Assembly (NCBI GenBank): GCA_902767725.1
Contig: CACXIM010000014.1
Span: 1 to 53,057, forward strand
Reading direction: 5' to 3'
Length of the DNA: 53,057 nt
From: an uncultured Bacteroidia bacterium
GTDB lineage: Bacteria; Bacteroidota; Bacteroidia; Bacteroidales; F082
Shown one piece after another: positions 1 through 8,498 of the stretch (its first letter is position 1; each line of letters opens with the position of its first letter). A program made the position numbers and the translations under genes. The notes beneath the pieces are model-generated. The model ran no database searches, had not been told where the DNA came from, and was given only the letters and a program-made list of their open reading frames with translations.

Positions 1-99
1 ACCTTCAGTGTCAGTGGCTTGGTTGAAGGAATAGGTGACCATCATGACCTCGCGTTCGGTGAGGCCGTCAACTTTTAATGTTACAGGTGTTTTTGCCAT
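1..99 (-). CDS. tssD: TssD/Hcp-like T6SS tube protein (5' part only)
   Basis: Only the first 33 codons lie in the window; the rest runs off the left edge. The peptide starts MAKTPVTLKVDG and contains YSFNQATDTEG, which resembles the N-terminal strand and the YxxNQxxDxxG turn of Bacteroidota TssD (Hcp) proteins. TssD hexamers stack into the inner tube that the TssB/TssC sheath expels. The gene follows tssC by 48 bp on the same strand, the order expected in a subtype iii T6SS cluster. The call rests on a short peptide plus context; another small T6SS component is possible. Confidence 0.62.
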   Translation of the reverse strand, partial: MAKTPVTLKVDGLTEREVMMVTYSFNQATDTEG

Positions 100-147
100 T
101 TTTGTAATGTTTTAAAGTGTTAGTATTAAGTGAATTAATCCGTTAAA

Positions 148-1524
148 TTATTCCAATGAAGTGTTTGCATCCATATAGTCCTTGTTGTCGGCCTCAAGCT
201 TGATAACAAAGTTCTTGGCAGCAAAGAATGGAGTGATGGAGATGTCGACCGAAACAATCTTGGTCTTGGGATCTTGCTTCGGGTCGCCCAGTTTGTACTT
301 CGAGAAGAAGTTCTGGTAGCCCTGGTAGTGGTTAAGGAAGTCTTGGATCTTGTCCTTCAGCTTCTTGGGCGAGGTATAAGGATCCCAGTTTTCGAGGGCG
401 ATTTCATGCACATAGTTCATGAGCACCTTCTTAACCCAGTCGAACACACGAACGATAGGATATTCCATCATGGCATCGAGATCGCCGTTGTACAAGGTGT
501 TGTTGTTGAATGCCATGACGCGGCCTTCTGAGAACACCATCGGGACGACATGGTCGTCCATCAGCGAGGCGATTTCCGACTTGAGAAGGTCGAGCTTGAC
601 GCCCTTTACGTCGGCCACAGTACCATATTTCTTACCAGCGCGGCCTTGTGAAATCGGCGTGGCTTCGTCGTACATCATACCAGCCAAGGCACCGGCGGGC
701 GAAATGTAGAAAGCCTCTTCATACTGCTCGTCGTAGCTGAGTTTCTCACTCTCGCGGCCAACAAGCCAGTTACAGGCCATGACGACATTTTGCAGAGCGG
801 CATCGCTGTCAACGAAGCCCTTAGTGACTTCTTTCAGGTCTTCGAGCGAGTTCTCGTCATCGAGGGCAGTATCAGTCACGAGAATGGTTCTGTACTTGTG
901 TGCCACCTTGGCCCAACGAAGTAGTTCCACTCTGTCTTTGAACACGCCGCCAGGGATGACAATAAAGCTGTAGCTATCTTTCAAGCTCAAACGGTCGAAG
1001 GCGTGCTTCAACAAATCATCCACCTGGTCTTTGAAACTTGACTCGGTATCGGTGATGGCATCTTTAGCCACGTTGATGACTTTAAGCTTCTCCACCTTTT
1101 CGCCGCCACTGTTCTTAAAGAACATGTCGAGGGCACGATAGCTGCGCTCCAAATCTTTGGAGGCATCCAGTGCGTCAGTGATGCCTTGGGTGAGCACCTT
1201 CAAGTGTTTCTCTTCCTTCTGCTTGCAACTCTCTACCATGTCGGTTGCCGAGCTCTTACCTTCATTAAGGATTTCGAGCCATGCTTTCAGTTCGGTCTTC
1301 AAGGCATCGCGCTTTCCCTTCTTGCGACTGTCGCTCAGGAACGAATCCTTGATGGCTTTCTTAGTGGGGTTCATGTCCTCGGCGGCAGGGATGATGCCCT
1401 TGATGGCCGAGAAACCTCCGAATCTCTGCAAGAGTTCGGTCACTTCCTTTTTCTGCTGTGCGCCTTGCTGTTGTTGCTGTTGCGCACCGGCTTCGGTAGC
1501 TTTCTGTAATTGAGGATCTGCCAT
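148..1524 (-). CDS. tssC: T6SS contractile sheath large subunit TssC
   Basis: A 458-residue protein without signal peptide, the usual size for Bacteroidota TssC. A short Gln run (residues 15-20) is followed by a helical segment (FGGFSAIKGII, then a KKGKRDALK stretch) typical of the Bacteroidota TssC N-terminus. The C-terminal part (DPYTSPKKLKDKIQDFL, then ISITPFFAAKNFVIKLEA) matches the core strands of the sheath fold. Together with TssB it forms the contractile sheath around the TssD tube in the cytoplasm, which ClpV recycles. It lies 25 bp downstream of tssB and 48 bp upstream of the TssD-like gene, so the genes are very probably co-transcribed. Confidence 0.85.
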   Translation of the reverse strand: MADPQLQKATEAGAQQQQQQGAQQKKEVTELLQRFGGFSAIKGIIPAAEDMNPTKKAIKDSFLSDSRKKGKRDALKTELKAWLEILNEGKSSATDMVESCKQKEEKHLKVLTQGITDALDASKDLERSYRALDMFFKNSGGEKVEKLKVINVAKDAITDTESSFKDQVDDLLKHAFDRLSLKDSYSFIVIPGGVFKDRVELLRWAKVAHKYRTILVTDTALDDENSLEDLKEVTKGFVDSDAALQNVVMACNWLVGRESEKLSYDEQYEEAFYISPAGALAGMMYDEATPISQGRAGKKYGTVADVKGVKLDLLKSEIASLMDDHVVPMVFSEGRVMAFNNNTLYNGDLDAMMEYPIVRVFDWVKKVLMNYVHEIALENWDPYTSPKKLKDKIQDFLNHYQGYQNFFSKYKLGDPKQDPKTKIVSVDISITPFFAAKNFVIKLEADNKDYMDANTSLE

Positions 1525-1549
1525 AGTTATCTTCTATTTTTTTCGATGA

Positions 1550-2011
1550 TTATTCGTTTTCTTCCAATTCGTTCAGCAAATACTCGAGATAGTCCTTGAG
1601 TTCTTCCTTGCTGCCAGCGTCCTTGAGGATGTCACGGAGCTTTTTATTCGATTCAATTTGCTTGCGCACCTTGGCAACGCTGTCCATTTCAGCTTTTTTC
1701 TTCGAGAGGAATTCGCTGTTAGCCACGAGATTGCCCTTGCCGCCATTGGCTTCAAAGTCTTTAATCTCGTTGAAATGCAGCGTCTCTGAAACCACACCAC
1801 CTTCATCATCGGTGAAGTTCACCTCTACGCTGGGTTTGAAGTGGTCGAACACGTCGCCAATGGTCTTGGCGTCCTCAAACAGCTCGGGATCCTCGCCCTG
1901 AGCGTCGGAGGTGTATTGGTCGATGAACAAGGTTTTGTTGGTGTCAAGTGCACTTACCTGACTGCCCGATTCTTCATCGGTAGCTTTTGAAATGAAATTT
2001 TTCTCTTCCAT
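1550..2011 (-). CDS. tssB: T6SS contractile sheath small subunit TssB
   Basis: A 153-residue soluble acidic protein. The middle holds a sheath-type segment (DVFDHFKPSVEVNFTDDEG, then ETLHFNEIKDFEANG), comparable with the conserved FKP and F...DF region of TssB/VipA, and the C-terminus is a charged helix (LRDILKDAGSKEELKDYL). TssB pairs with TssC in the sheath. The gene sits between clpV (46 bp upstream) and tssC (25 bp downstream). Family assignment rests on size, the FKP/DF motifs and synteny. Confidence 0.8.
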   Translation of the reverse strand: MEEKNFISKATDEESGSQVSALDTNKTLFIDQYTSDAQGEDPELFEDAKTIGDVFDHFKPSVEVNFTDDEGGVVSETLHFNEIKDFEANGGKGNLVANSEFLSKKKAEMDSVAKVRKQIESNKKLRDILKDAGSKEELKDYLEYLLNELEENE

Positions 2012-2057
2012 AGCGATTTTTTTTAATTATTTATTTAGTTACCTTATTGTGTAGTCA

Positions 2058-4664
2058 TTATTCCTCAGGAGCTTCCGTCGTCTGTTTCTCAGTTTCAGGA
2101 GCATCAGTAGTTTCTGTAACCTTAGGTGTTTGCTCTGGTTCTTGAGCTGGAGCAGTTTGCGGAGCTTCCTGCTTAATCATGTATTCAGTCTTCACGCCGT
2201 TGACGTAAAAGACCACCTTACCGTCTTCCATCTTCACCTCGACGGTGTCGCCAGCCTTGAGTTTGCCACTGATGATCATCTTCGACATCGGGCGGCGCAA
2301 CTCCTTGCGGATGGTGCCAATGATGGGACGAGCGCCGAATTGCGGGCTGAAGTCCATCATGGCGATGGCTTGTTTGGTGTCGTCGTCGATCTTGAAGCTG
2401 ATGTTCTGCTCGGTAAGCAGCTTCACCAAACCCTTCAGGTGGATGCTGAAGATACGGGTGACGGTGGCCGGCGTGATGGGCGAGAACGGCACAATCTCAG
2501 TCAAACGGCCAAGGAACTCGGGACGGAAGTAGTCCTGCATGATGGTCATCAAGTCGCTATTCTTCGGGACGATACCCTTCTCGAACGAGTCGACGATGAA
2601 CTTGCTGCCAATATTCGAGGTGAATAAGATCAAGGCGTTGGAGAAGTCGCCCACACGACCAAGGCGGTCGTGCAGCTTACCTTCGTCAAGAATCTGCAGG
2701 AATAGGTCGAACACCGACTTGTGGGCCTTTTCGATTTCGTCAAACAGCACCACAGAATAGGGTTTCTGACGGATCTTATTGACCAACAGGCCGCCCTCTT
2801 CGTAACCAACATAGCCGGGAGGCGCTCCATACAACAAGGCGACTGAGTGCTCTTCCTTGAACTCCGACATGTCAAAGCGGATAAGTGACGACTCATCCTG
2901 GAAGAGGAATTCAGCCAAGGCCTTCGAAAGCTCGGTCTTACCAGTACCTGTGGGTCCGAGGAAGAAGAAGGAGCCCATGGGCTGACCCTTCTTGTTGAGG
3001 CCCGAACGTGACTCATAGATGGACTCAAGGATGGTCTTGATAGCATGATCTTGTCCAACCACACGGCGTTTAAGAATCTCCTCTGCGTTGACGAGTTTCT
3101 CACGCTCCTTCGACTGCACCTTGCCCAACGGGATGCCCGTTTGCTTGGCCACCACAGCGAAGAGGTCGGAAGCTAGCACTTCGTCGCGTTTCTCGGCGGT
3201 GAGGGTCTTCAGTTTGGCGATGACCTTGTCGAGATAGTCGAAGCGTTCTTCCTTAGTGCCAATCTTCAAGAAGTCGGTATCGTCGTCGAGTTGGGCGATG
3301 AGCAGTACGCTTACCTTATTTATTAATTCATAGTGTAGCCAATTAAGCTCCACCATGAGTTTCTTATCATCCAGATGCTCAGGATTCTCTTTCAGTTTAT
3401 TGAGTTTGGCCTCAATATTGGCAACGTCATTGGCTGACACGTCGTTCATGGTCTTAATGAGGGCCATGGTACGGTCGATGAGGTCGAACACCGAGTCAGG
3501 CATGGCCTTTTCGGTCATGTAACGCTTGGCCAAACGGATGGCTTCAGTGATGACTTCGTCCTTAATGGTCAAGTTATGGTATTTTTCAAACGTATTGACT
3601 GCGCCTTCCACAATGCGGAAGCAGGTATCCATGTCGGGTTCGTCGATCTGCATCTTTTCGAACTTGCGCACCATCTCCTTGTCGGTTTCAACGTTCTTGG
3701 TGAAACCGTCGACAGTGGCAGTGCAAACGAGCAACAGGTCACCACGGTTGAGCTCCTGCTTCAGCAGGTCGCCCGTACCATGTAGAGCGCCCATCTTGTC
3801 CATCATCTTGTCCAAACCTTCAATGACGAGGATGGCGTTGCCTAGAGCTTTCAGCTCGTTAATGACGCTCTTGAAACGGTCTTCCGTCTCCATGTTGTTC
3901 ACGGCGCCACTAGCCAGTGCAGCCAAGTCGAGTTCGTATACGATGGAGCCTTGAAGGAAACTTGGCACGTTGCCGCTAAGCAGACGGGCGACAAAGCCGT
4001 TAATCAAGGCGGTCTTACCCACGCCCGATTCGCCGATGATCAGCAAGTTGGACTTGGTCTTTCGGCCAAGAATCTCGAAGAATGAAGCAATCTCACGCTC
4101 AAAACCGACCACGGGATTTGTTTTCCCGTTAGCTACCAGTTCGTTCTTGTTGATGCAATACTTGCCAAGGGTCTTCTTGGCATTGGCCGATAGTACGGGA
4201 GCGGGGGCAGCTGTACCTTCGCCAACTGCAGCTTGAAGATTCAACGCATCGACGACCTCGTTGGCGGTCAAAGGCAAGTTCTTCAGCTGGTTGAAGTTGA
4301 AGCCAACACCTGGGGTGGCCAAGGCAGCCAAGACGCAATAGTTGTCGACAGTCTCCAATCCAAACTTGGTACGATAGTCGTCGGCGGTGTCGAATACGGC
4401 CTTTGCCTCATCAGTGATGTCGAGATCGCTCACTGGACGCGATGCTTTAGGCGTCATGCCTATCTCGCAGTCGGCCCACTCCACCAAATAGTAATAGTCT
4501 TTGTCCAAGTTGCCTTCAATGAAGGGCACCATGCCCATATCCTTATGCAACAAGGCTTTGAAGATATGGCAAGGATAGATGGCATCATTGCCGTTGCTAA
4601 CGGCATAGTTCTGGGCTATCCTCAACAAGTCTTCAAAAGTAGTGTAAATGCTCTTTTTATTCAT
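2058..4664 (-). CDS. clpV: T6SS ClpV/TssH-type AAA+ ATPase with degenerate first nucleotide-binding domain
   Basis: An 868-residue Clp-family protein: Clp-N-like domain (about 1-150), first AAA+ domain with Walker A GESGVGKT (about residue 210), shortened middle region, second AAA+ domain with Walker A GPTGTGKT (about 570), pore loop GAPPGYVGYEEGG, Walker B VLFDEIEKA and sensor TSNIGS, then a Pro/Thr/Glu-rich tail of about 40 residues. In the first AAA+ domain the Walker B is VIEGLDKM (E282-G283 where Clp proteins have D-E), the aromatic KYRG-type pore loop is absent and the ERRF arginine pair reads VRKF. The second domain looks intact. Placement directly before tssB-tssC, and divergence from the clpB at the other end of the window, support a sheath-recycling role. 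Confidence 0.83.
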   Translation of the reverse strand: MNKKSIYTTFEDLLRIAQNYAVSNGNDAIYPCHIFKALLHKDMGMVPFIEGNLDKDYYYLVEWADCEIGMTPKASRPVSDLDITDEAKAVFDTADDYRTKFGLETVDNYCVLAALATPGVGFNFNQLKNLPLTANEVVDALNLQAAVGEGTAAPAPVLSANAKKTLGKYCINKNELVANGKTNPVVGFEREIASFFEILGRKTKSNLLIIGESGVGKTALINGFVARLLSGNVPSFLQGSIVYELDLAALASGAVNNMETEDRFKSVINELKALGNAILVIEGLDKMMDKMGALHGTGDLLKQELNRGDLLLVCTATVDGFTKNVETDKEMVRKFEKMQIDEPDMDTCFRIVEGAVNTFEKYHNLTIKDEVITEAIRLAKRYMTEKAMPDSVFDLIDRTMALIKTMNDVSANDVANIEAKLNKLKENPEHLDDKKLMVELNWLHYELINKVSVLLIAQLDDDTDFLKIGTKEERFDYLDKVIAKLKTLTAEKRDEVLASDLFAVVAKQTGIPLGKVQSKEREKLVNAEEILKRRVVGQDHAIKTILESIYESRSGLNKKGQPMGSFFFLGPTGTGKTELSKALAEFLFQDESSLIRFDMSEFKEEHSVALLYGAPPGYVGYEEGGLLVNKIRQKPYSVVLFDEIEKAHKSVFDLFLQILDEGKLHDRLGRVGDFSNALILFTSNIGSKFIVDSFEKGIVPKNSDLMTIMQDYFRPEFLGRLTEIVPFSPITPATVTRIFSIHLKGLVKLLTEQNISFKIDDDTKQAIAMMDFSPQFGARPIIGTIRKELRRPMSKMIISGKLKAGDTVEVKMEDGKVVFYVNGVKTEYMIKQEAPQTAPAQEPEQTPKVTETTDAPETEKQTTEAPEE

Positions 4665-4713
4665 ATATTAACACATTGTTGGTTGTTTAAATTCAGATTA
4701 GAATTATTGAACG

Positions 4714-4721
4714 TGCAAATA
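4714..4721 (-). promoter_or_regulatory. Promoter -7 box before clpV/tssBC
   Basis: On the minus strand TATTTGCA forms a Bacteroidota -7-like element (GCATATTTGCAC) about 50 nt before the clpV start. The DNA around it (4725-4800) is strongly A/T-rich with A-tracts. It would make clpV-tssB-tssC-tssD one unit separate from the two-component genes upstream. Confidence 0.5.
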
Positions 4722-4819
4722 TGCAAAAAAAAAACCAATTTGCAATAAGTAAATTTACCTATTTTTCAAAAAAAGTATTAAAAATGCAAAAAAAAGAAAT
4801 AACAGGAAGGGAAATCTGC

Positions 4820-5461
4820 TTATACCAAACCGTTCAAAAAAGCATAATTCACCATCTCAGTCGTCGAGTCACATCCAATTTTATTGAAGATTTTGTTTTT
4901 GTGTGATTCCACCGTACGCGCACTGATAAAGAGTTCATCGGCAATCTCTTTTGAGGTCTTTCCCAAAGCGCAGAGACGAATGATGTCGAGTTCGCGCTGC
5001 GTAAGGCTTTCGCTTTTCGAGAAAGTCGTCCCATCTGAATGAAGATTCTCTGAGTCTGGACCGAAATAGTCCTTACCATCGAATATGGAGGAGATGACCG
5101 TGGCCAGGCCTTGTGGGGTGACGTCTTTGCTGACAAAGCCATTGAGCCCGGCTTGAATCATAGCATCAAGTTTAGGGTTGTTGTCCTCCCCCGACACCAA
5201 CAGCACTTTGATTTTTGGGAAACTCTGTTTGGCCATTTTCAACACATCCATGCCAGTACCATCGGGCAAAAAGTAGTCAAGCAGGATCAAATCGATTTCG
5301 TCTGAGTGTTGTTGAAGATAATCTAAGGCCTGAGCTACGTTTTCGGCCTCTGACTTGAGCACACAATCGAGGCCTGAATACGACAAGGCCATGTGTAGCC
5401 CGACACGATAGAGCGGATGGTCTTCCACCAATAGGATTCTGATTTTGCCTTTCTGCATCAT
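4820..5461 (-). CDS. NarL/FixJ-family response regulator
   Basis: A 213-residue protein with an N-terminal receiver domain (ILLVEDHP with acidic residues 13-14; phospho-acceptor D62 in LILLDYFLPDGTG; SGED and FVSKD with the conserved Lys) and a C-terminal LuxR-type helix-turn-helix (LTQRELDIIRLCALGKTSKEIA, ISARTVESHKNKIF). Its start overlaps the stop of the histidine kinase gene by 4 bp (ATGA), so the two form a translationally coupled pair. Targets cannot be read from the sequence. The T6SS cluster starts 155 bp downstream on the same strand, which makes it a candidate target but no more. Confidence 0.9.
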   Translation of the reverse strand: MMQKGKIRILLVEDHPLYRVGLHMALSYSGLDCVLKSEAENVAQALDYLQQHSDEIDLILLDYFLPDGTGMDVLKMAKQSFPKIKVLLVSGEDNNPKLDAMIQAGLNGFVSKDVTPQGLATVISSIFDGKDYFGPDSENLHSDGTTFSKSESLTQRELDIIRLCALGKTSKEIADELFISARTVESHKNKIFNKIGCDSTTEMVNYAFLNGLV

Positions 5462-7437
5462 TGCTTTGGTTTTTTAATGTTAAACCGTATTGTCGTTCCT
5501 TCACCTTCAACGCTGTCGATGAGGAGCTGTCCACCATTTTTCACCATCAGCTGACGGCTTACGAAAAGGCCTATGCCTGTGCCACGCTCCCCATAGGTGC
5601 CTTTGGTTGGTTTCACCGTTTCATGCATCAACTCCTGCATGCGCTGCTGGCTAATGCCAACTCCACAGTCAACCACTTCTACCCAGACCTGTTTGTCTTC
5701 CTCGACAGCCCTCACTGTAATCTCGCCTCCCTCTTTGGAGAACTTGATGGCATTTGTGAGAAGGTTTTGGAAAACAATATTGAACACGTTGACCTTATCA
5801 TAGCATTGCAGATTGGGCGCGATGTCATAAATCACCACCAAATCCTTGGCTTTCAGTTCTTCTGCATGTGGTTTCACGCCCTCTTCCACGGTTTGCAACA
5901 GATTGAACAACGCGGGGGGATTGGCTTCCTTGCCCAACTCGCCATAAATCCAATGAAGAATGGTATAAAGCTTGTCCTTCAACTCATCAGAGCCCTTCTT
6001 CAACGCTACCATGTTCTCTTTCAATTCCTCACGACTGAGGCTATCGAAATGTTCGTTAGCCAATTTCAGCACCATGTTCTGCGCCAACACCGAGTTCTTC
6101 ACGTCGTGAGAAGCCACTGAAAGAATCCGGTTTTGGGTGTCATTGAGCCTAGCTAAAGTCTGATTTTGTTTCTTACTGACCCGAATCAGACGCATCAGAA
6201 TAACCATGATGACGATGAGCAGTCCTGCAAAAACAAAAAGTATGATGATTTCGGCGGCTTGTGTCCTGTTGTTTTTCTCCTGTATCTCTAGCTGGTGGTC
6301 TTTCTCTGCAAGGTCGTATTTCACTTGATAGTCGCGAATAAGGGCTTGCTGGCTCTCATTGAAGATCGAGTCTTTAAGAGCCGTACTCAACTCATAATAC
6401 TCCAACGCTTTTTTAGCATCAAATTGCCTCGATGCTTCGCAAGCACCCTTATAGGCATTGAGCAGGCACTCGTCGAATTGGCCTTCCTTCGATAAGGCTA
6501 TGGCTTTCTGGAAATGGACTTCCGAATCCTTGTATTGCCCCTTGACAAGACGAAAATGGCCAAACAAAGTCTCAATCTCAGCTTGAAAGAAAATGTCTTC
6601 CTCGGACTCTGCCAAACGAAGAGCTTCCTCAAGCATCGTAAAGGCTTCATCTTCTCGACCAGCAGCAAAATAGGCACGTGCTACCACCATTCTACGTTGA
6701 ACAACCTTATTTGGTGAGTCGTTGTGATGCATTGAATAATCCAAGGCCTGTTCCGAAAGCGCTACAGCCTTTTCAACCTTCTCCCTGCTACGCTGCCCCT
6801 CAATTCGTTCCGATTGCGAAAGATAGATGTCGGCAAGATTGTTCAGGTAGGTCGCCATATCCAGATAGTCGCGGTCGTCTTTCAACTCGCCCATCATGTT
6901 GATGCACTTGGCGTTCATGTCTTCTGCCCTATCTAATTCACCCATTGAGGAATAGATGGCAGCCATATTGTTGGTAGTGTAACGTATATTACGCTCATAA
7001 AACGGATTGGCTTCCTGTTCGTTCAACTGCATCATAAGCTCATTACAACGGTTGTAACTGTCAATGGCCTCCTCAAGCTGGCCCATACGCTGGTATGCCA
7101 CTCCTAGCGTGTTGTAACAGCCTGCCATATTGAAAAAGTCTTCTTTCTGGCTGTACTGCTCAATGGCTTTGTTGGTATAACTGATGACCTCCATCATCTC
7201 AGAGCGGTCAAAATGCCAAAAGATCAATGTCTTGAGCAATTTGTCGTTCACGACCTCCACCGGAGTATCGTTCGAAAAAACAGCCGAGTCGCCCGCCATA
7301 GTCACAATATCGTTGGCCAAACGCACTGCATTTTCGCCACGGCTTGTGAGAAAAGCGTTATACAGGCTATCAATCTCATGCGCCACGACCGAAGCCGTCA
7401 TCCAAAGGCATCCTATGAGTAAAAGCAGTTTTTTCAT
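5458..7437 (-). CDS. TPR-sensor histidine kinase
   Basis: About 659 residues from the chosen ATG. It has a signal peptide (MKKLLLLIGCLWMTASVVA), a periplasmic region of TPR units (for example CYNTLGVAYQRMGQLEEAIDSY), one membrane segment (IIILFVFAGLLIVIMVIL), a HisKA-type helix with the probable phospho-acceptor His near residue 445 (SVASHDVKNSVLAQ) and an HATPase domain with N box (NLLTNAIKFS), G1 (DCGVGIS) and G2 (GTGIGLFVS). This is the Bacteroidota TPR-kinase layout paired with a NarL regulator. The start at 7437 is preferred because the -7 box TATCTTTG occupies 7443-7450, which excludes an earlier start if that promoter is used. The H box has VKNSV instead of LRTPL, as in this subgroup. 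Confidence 0.9.
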   Translation of the reverse strand: MKKLLLLIGCLWMTASVVAHEIDSLYNAFLTSRGENAVRLANDIVTMAGDSAVFSNDTPVEVVNDKLLKTLIFWHFDRSEMMEVISYTNKAIEQYSQKEDFFNMAGCYNTLGVAYQRMGQLEEAIDSYNRCNELMMQLNEQEANPFYERNIRYTTNNMAAIYSSMGELDRAEDMNAKCINMMGELKDDRDYLDMATYLNNLADIYLSQSERIEGQRSREKVEKAVALSEQALDYSMHHNDSPNKVVQRRMVVARAYFAAGREDEAFTMLEEALRLAESEEDIFFQAEIETLFGHFRLVKGQYKDSEVHFQKAIALSKEGQFDECLLNAYKGACEASRQFDAKKALEYYELSTALKDSIFNESQQALIRDYQVKYDLAEKDHQLEIQEKNNRTQAAEIIILFVFAGLLIVIMVILMRLIRVSKKQNQTLARLNDTQNRILSVASHDVKNSVLAQNMVLKLANEHFDSLSREELKENMVALKKGSDELKDKLYTILHWIYGELGKEANPPALFNLLQTVEEGVKPHAEELKAKDLVVIYDIAPNLQCYDKVNVFNIVFQNLLTNAIKFSKEGGEITVRAVEEDKQVWVEVVDCGVGISQQRMQELMHETVKPTKGTYGERGTGIGLFVSRQLMVKNGGQLLIDSVEGEGTTIRFNIKKPKQ

Positions 7438-7442
7438 CGCCA

Positions 7443-7450
7443 CAAAGATA
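7443..7450 (-). promoter_or_regulatory. Promoter -7 box, probably leaderless, for the histidine kinase
   Basis: TATCTTTG on the minus strand is followed after 5 nt (TGGCG) by the ATG at 7437. Transcripts from such boxes start about 5 nt downstream, so the mRNA should begin at or next to the start codon. Confidence 0.6.
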
Positions 7451-7455
7451 CACAA

Positions 7456-8331
7456 TTATTGGTAATAACGCACCAATCCCTCGGAAGGAGCCTTCAAAAC
7501 CTTACCCAATGTGAGGCCATAATCGGCCAGCGTTTCTTCCAACACATCGGTGAAATAATAAGCCACCGACCCCACAAAGCCCAACTTCAACGAATGACAT
7601 TCATCGAAACGAAGGATAAAAGCTTCAACAAAAGCCTTGAAACAATCTCTCACCAGCCCTTGGATATAAGGATGTGACTTATGCTCGCCCGCAAATTCAG
7701 CAAACGAGGCAAGGTATTTGGAAGATTGTTCCCCATGATACAAATGCAGGATAAAATCTTTCAACTCCAGATGATATTTAGCTTCGAATTGCCGCATCAA
7801 ATCCTCTGGCATGAAGCCATAGAAATAAGCCCGCACCACTCTCTTGCCAATGTGCATACCACTGCCTTCGTCGCCAACAAGATAGCCAAGGGAAACGGCC
7901 TTATCAACCACCTTCTCTCCATCAAATACACAGGCATTCGACCCCGTTCCCAGAATGCAGGCAATGCCTTTTTCTTGACCCAAAACGGCATGGCAGGCAG
8001 CCATGAGGTCATGGGTAACGTGGATGTCGGCATTGGGAAAACGGTTTTGGAACACTTCTTTGATCATCTGGCAATTCTGAATGTTGGCGCAGCCCGTCCC
8101 ATAATAATGTATCGCTTGTAGAGATGCCGATTTATCGCTTCTCGAAACAGAACAATCATTATTTTGAGACGCGATCAATCGCGTCTCTACAAGATTGATG
8201 ATGTTTTCAAGGCATCGCCTATCCGTATAATTTGGGTTGAATCCCTCTGTCGTGAAACGCGATTTCACCACATTTCTTTCCATCAGAATCCATTCCATTT
8301 TGGTCGATCCAGCATCGATAATGAGCCTCAT
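7456..8331 (-). CDS. BadF/BadG-type (N-acetylglucosamine) kinase-like ATPase
   Basis: 291 residues from ATG 8331, the usual length for this sugar-kinase/ATPase family; the upstream in-frame extension is promoter DNA (-7 box at 8349-8356). Visible are the phosphate-1 motif (LIIDAGSTKMEW), the phosphate-2 region (THDLMAACHAVLG), the GTGSNACVF loop and GDEGSGMHIG. These fit the ASKHA fold of N-acetylglucosamine kinase-like proteins, which phosphorylate amino sugars from the cell wall or diet; the substrate is not proven. Between NIINLVE and HYYGTGC the protein has a polar stretch encoded by a palindromic repeat (8115-8193), seemingly in a surface linker. The stop lies 18 bp before the histidine kinase start. 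Confidence 0.8.
   Translation of the reverse strand: MRLIIDAGSTKMEWILMERNVVKSRFTTEGFNPNYTDRRCLENIINLVETRLIASQNNDCSVSRSDKSASLQAIHYYGTGCANIQNCQMIKEVFQNRFPNADIHVTHDLMAACHAVLGQEKGIACILGTGSNACVFDGEKVVDKAVSLGYLVGDEGSGMHIGKRVVRAYFYGFMPEDLMRQFEAKYHLELKDFILHLYHGEQSSKYLASFAEFAGEHKSHPYIQGLVRDCFKAFVEAFILRFDECHSLKLGFVGSVAYYFTDVLEETLADYGLTLGKVLKAPSEGLVRYYQ
8115..8193. repeat. Palindromic repeat element inside the sugar-kinase gene
   Basis: A 79-bp segment bounded by perfect 10-bp inverted ends (CTTGTAGAGA and TCTCTACAAG). The right half is itself a perfect palindrome (GAGACGCGAT / ATCGCGTCTC, 8166-8187) and the left half (8121-8143) is a decayed copy. The GAGACGC core recurs at 34129-34195 and 40300-40324. 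It is read through in frame by the kinase gene. Confidence 0.7.
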
Positions 8332-8348
8332 AGATGCATATTTTTGTG

Positions 8349-8356
8349 CAAAAATA
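8349..8356 (-). promoter_or_regulatory. Promoter -7 box for the sugar-kinase-like gene
   Basis: TATTTTTG followed by CAC on the minus strand, 17 nt before ATG 8331. It supports the short start over the open frame that continues to 8490. Confidence 0.55.
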
Positions 8357-8387
8357 AGGAAAACTGCGTAAAACCGAATATTTTTAA

Positions 8388-8395
8388 TAGTTTTG
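8388..8395 (+). promoter_or_regulatory. Promoter -7 box for speA
   Basis: TAGTTTTG followed by CAGCC on the plus strand. The leader to the speA ATG would be about 100 nt and includes the repeat-like segment at 8416-8470. Confidence 0.45.
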
Positions 8396-8415
8396 CAGCC
8401 CATTTGATAATGAAT

Positions 8416-8470
8416 ACGGCCCTTCGACCCTTCGATTAAGCTCAGCGGTCGCAGGCTAGACCTCAACTTG
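8416..8470. repeat. Dispersed repeat-like segment in the speA leader
   Basis: The segment contains CCCTTCGA..TTAAGCTCAGCGG..CGCAGGC, resembling the common environmental-genome repeat built on CCTTCGACAAGCTCAG. There is only one copy in this window, so the repeat assignment rests on general knowledge. Confidence 0.35.
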
Positions 8471-8498
8471 TTGAACAAACCAAATAGCAAACAAAGAC

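Noticed and set aside
1-4664. T6SS block considered as part of a conjugative element (GA1/GA2-type)
   Set aside because: No integrase, tra/mob gene or attachment site is visible and flanking genes are ordinary chromosomal ones; the part left of the window cannot be judged.
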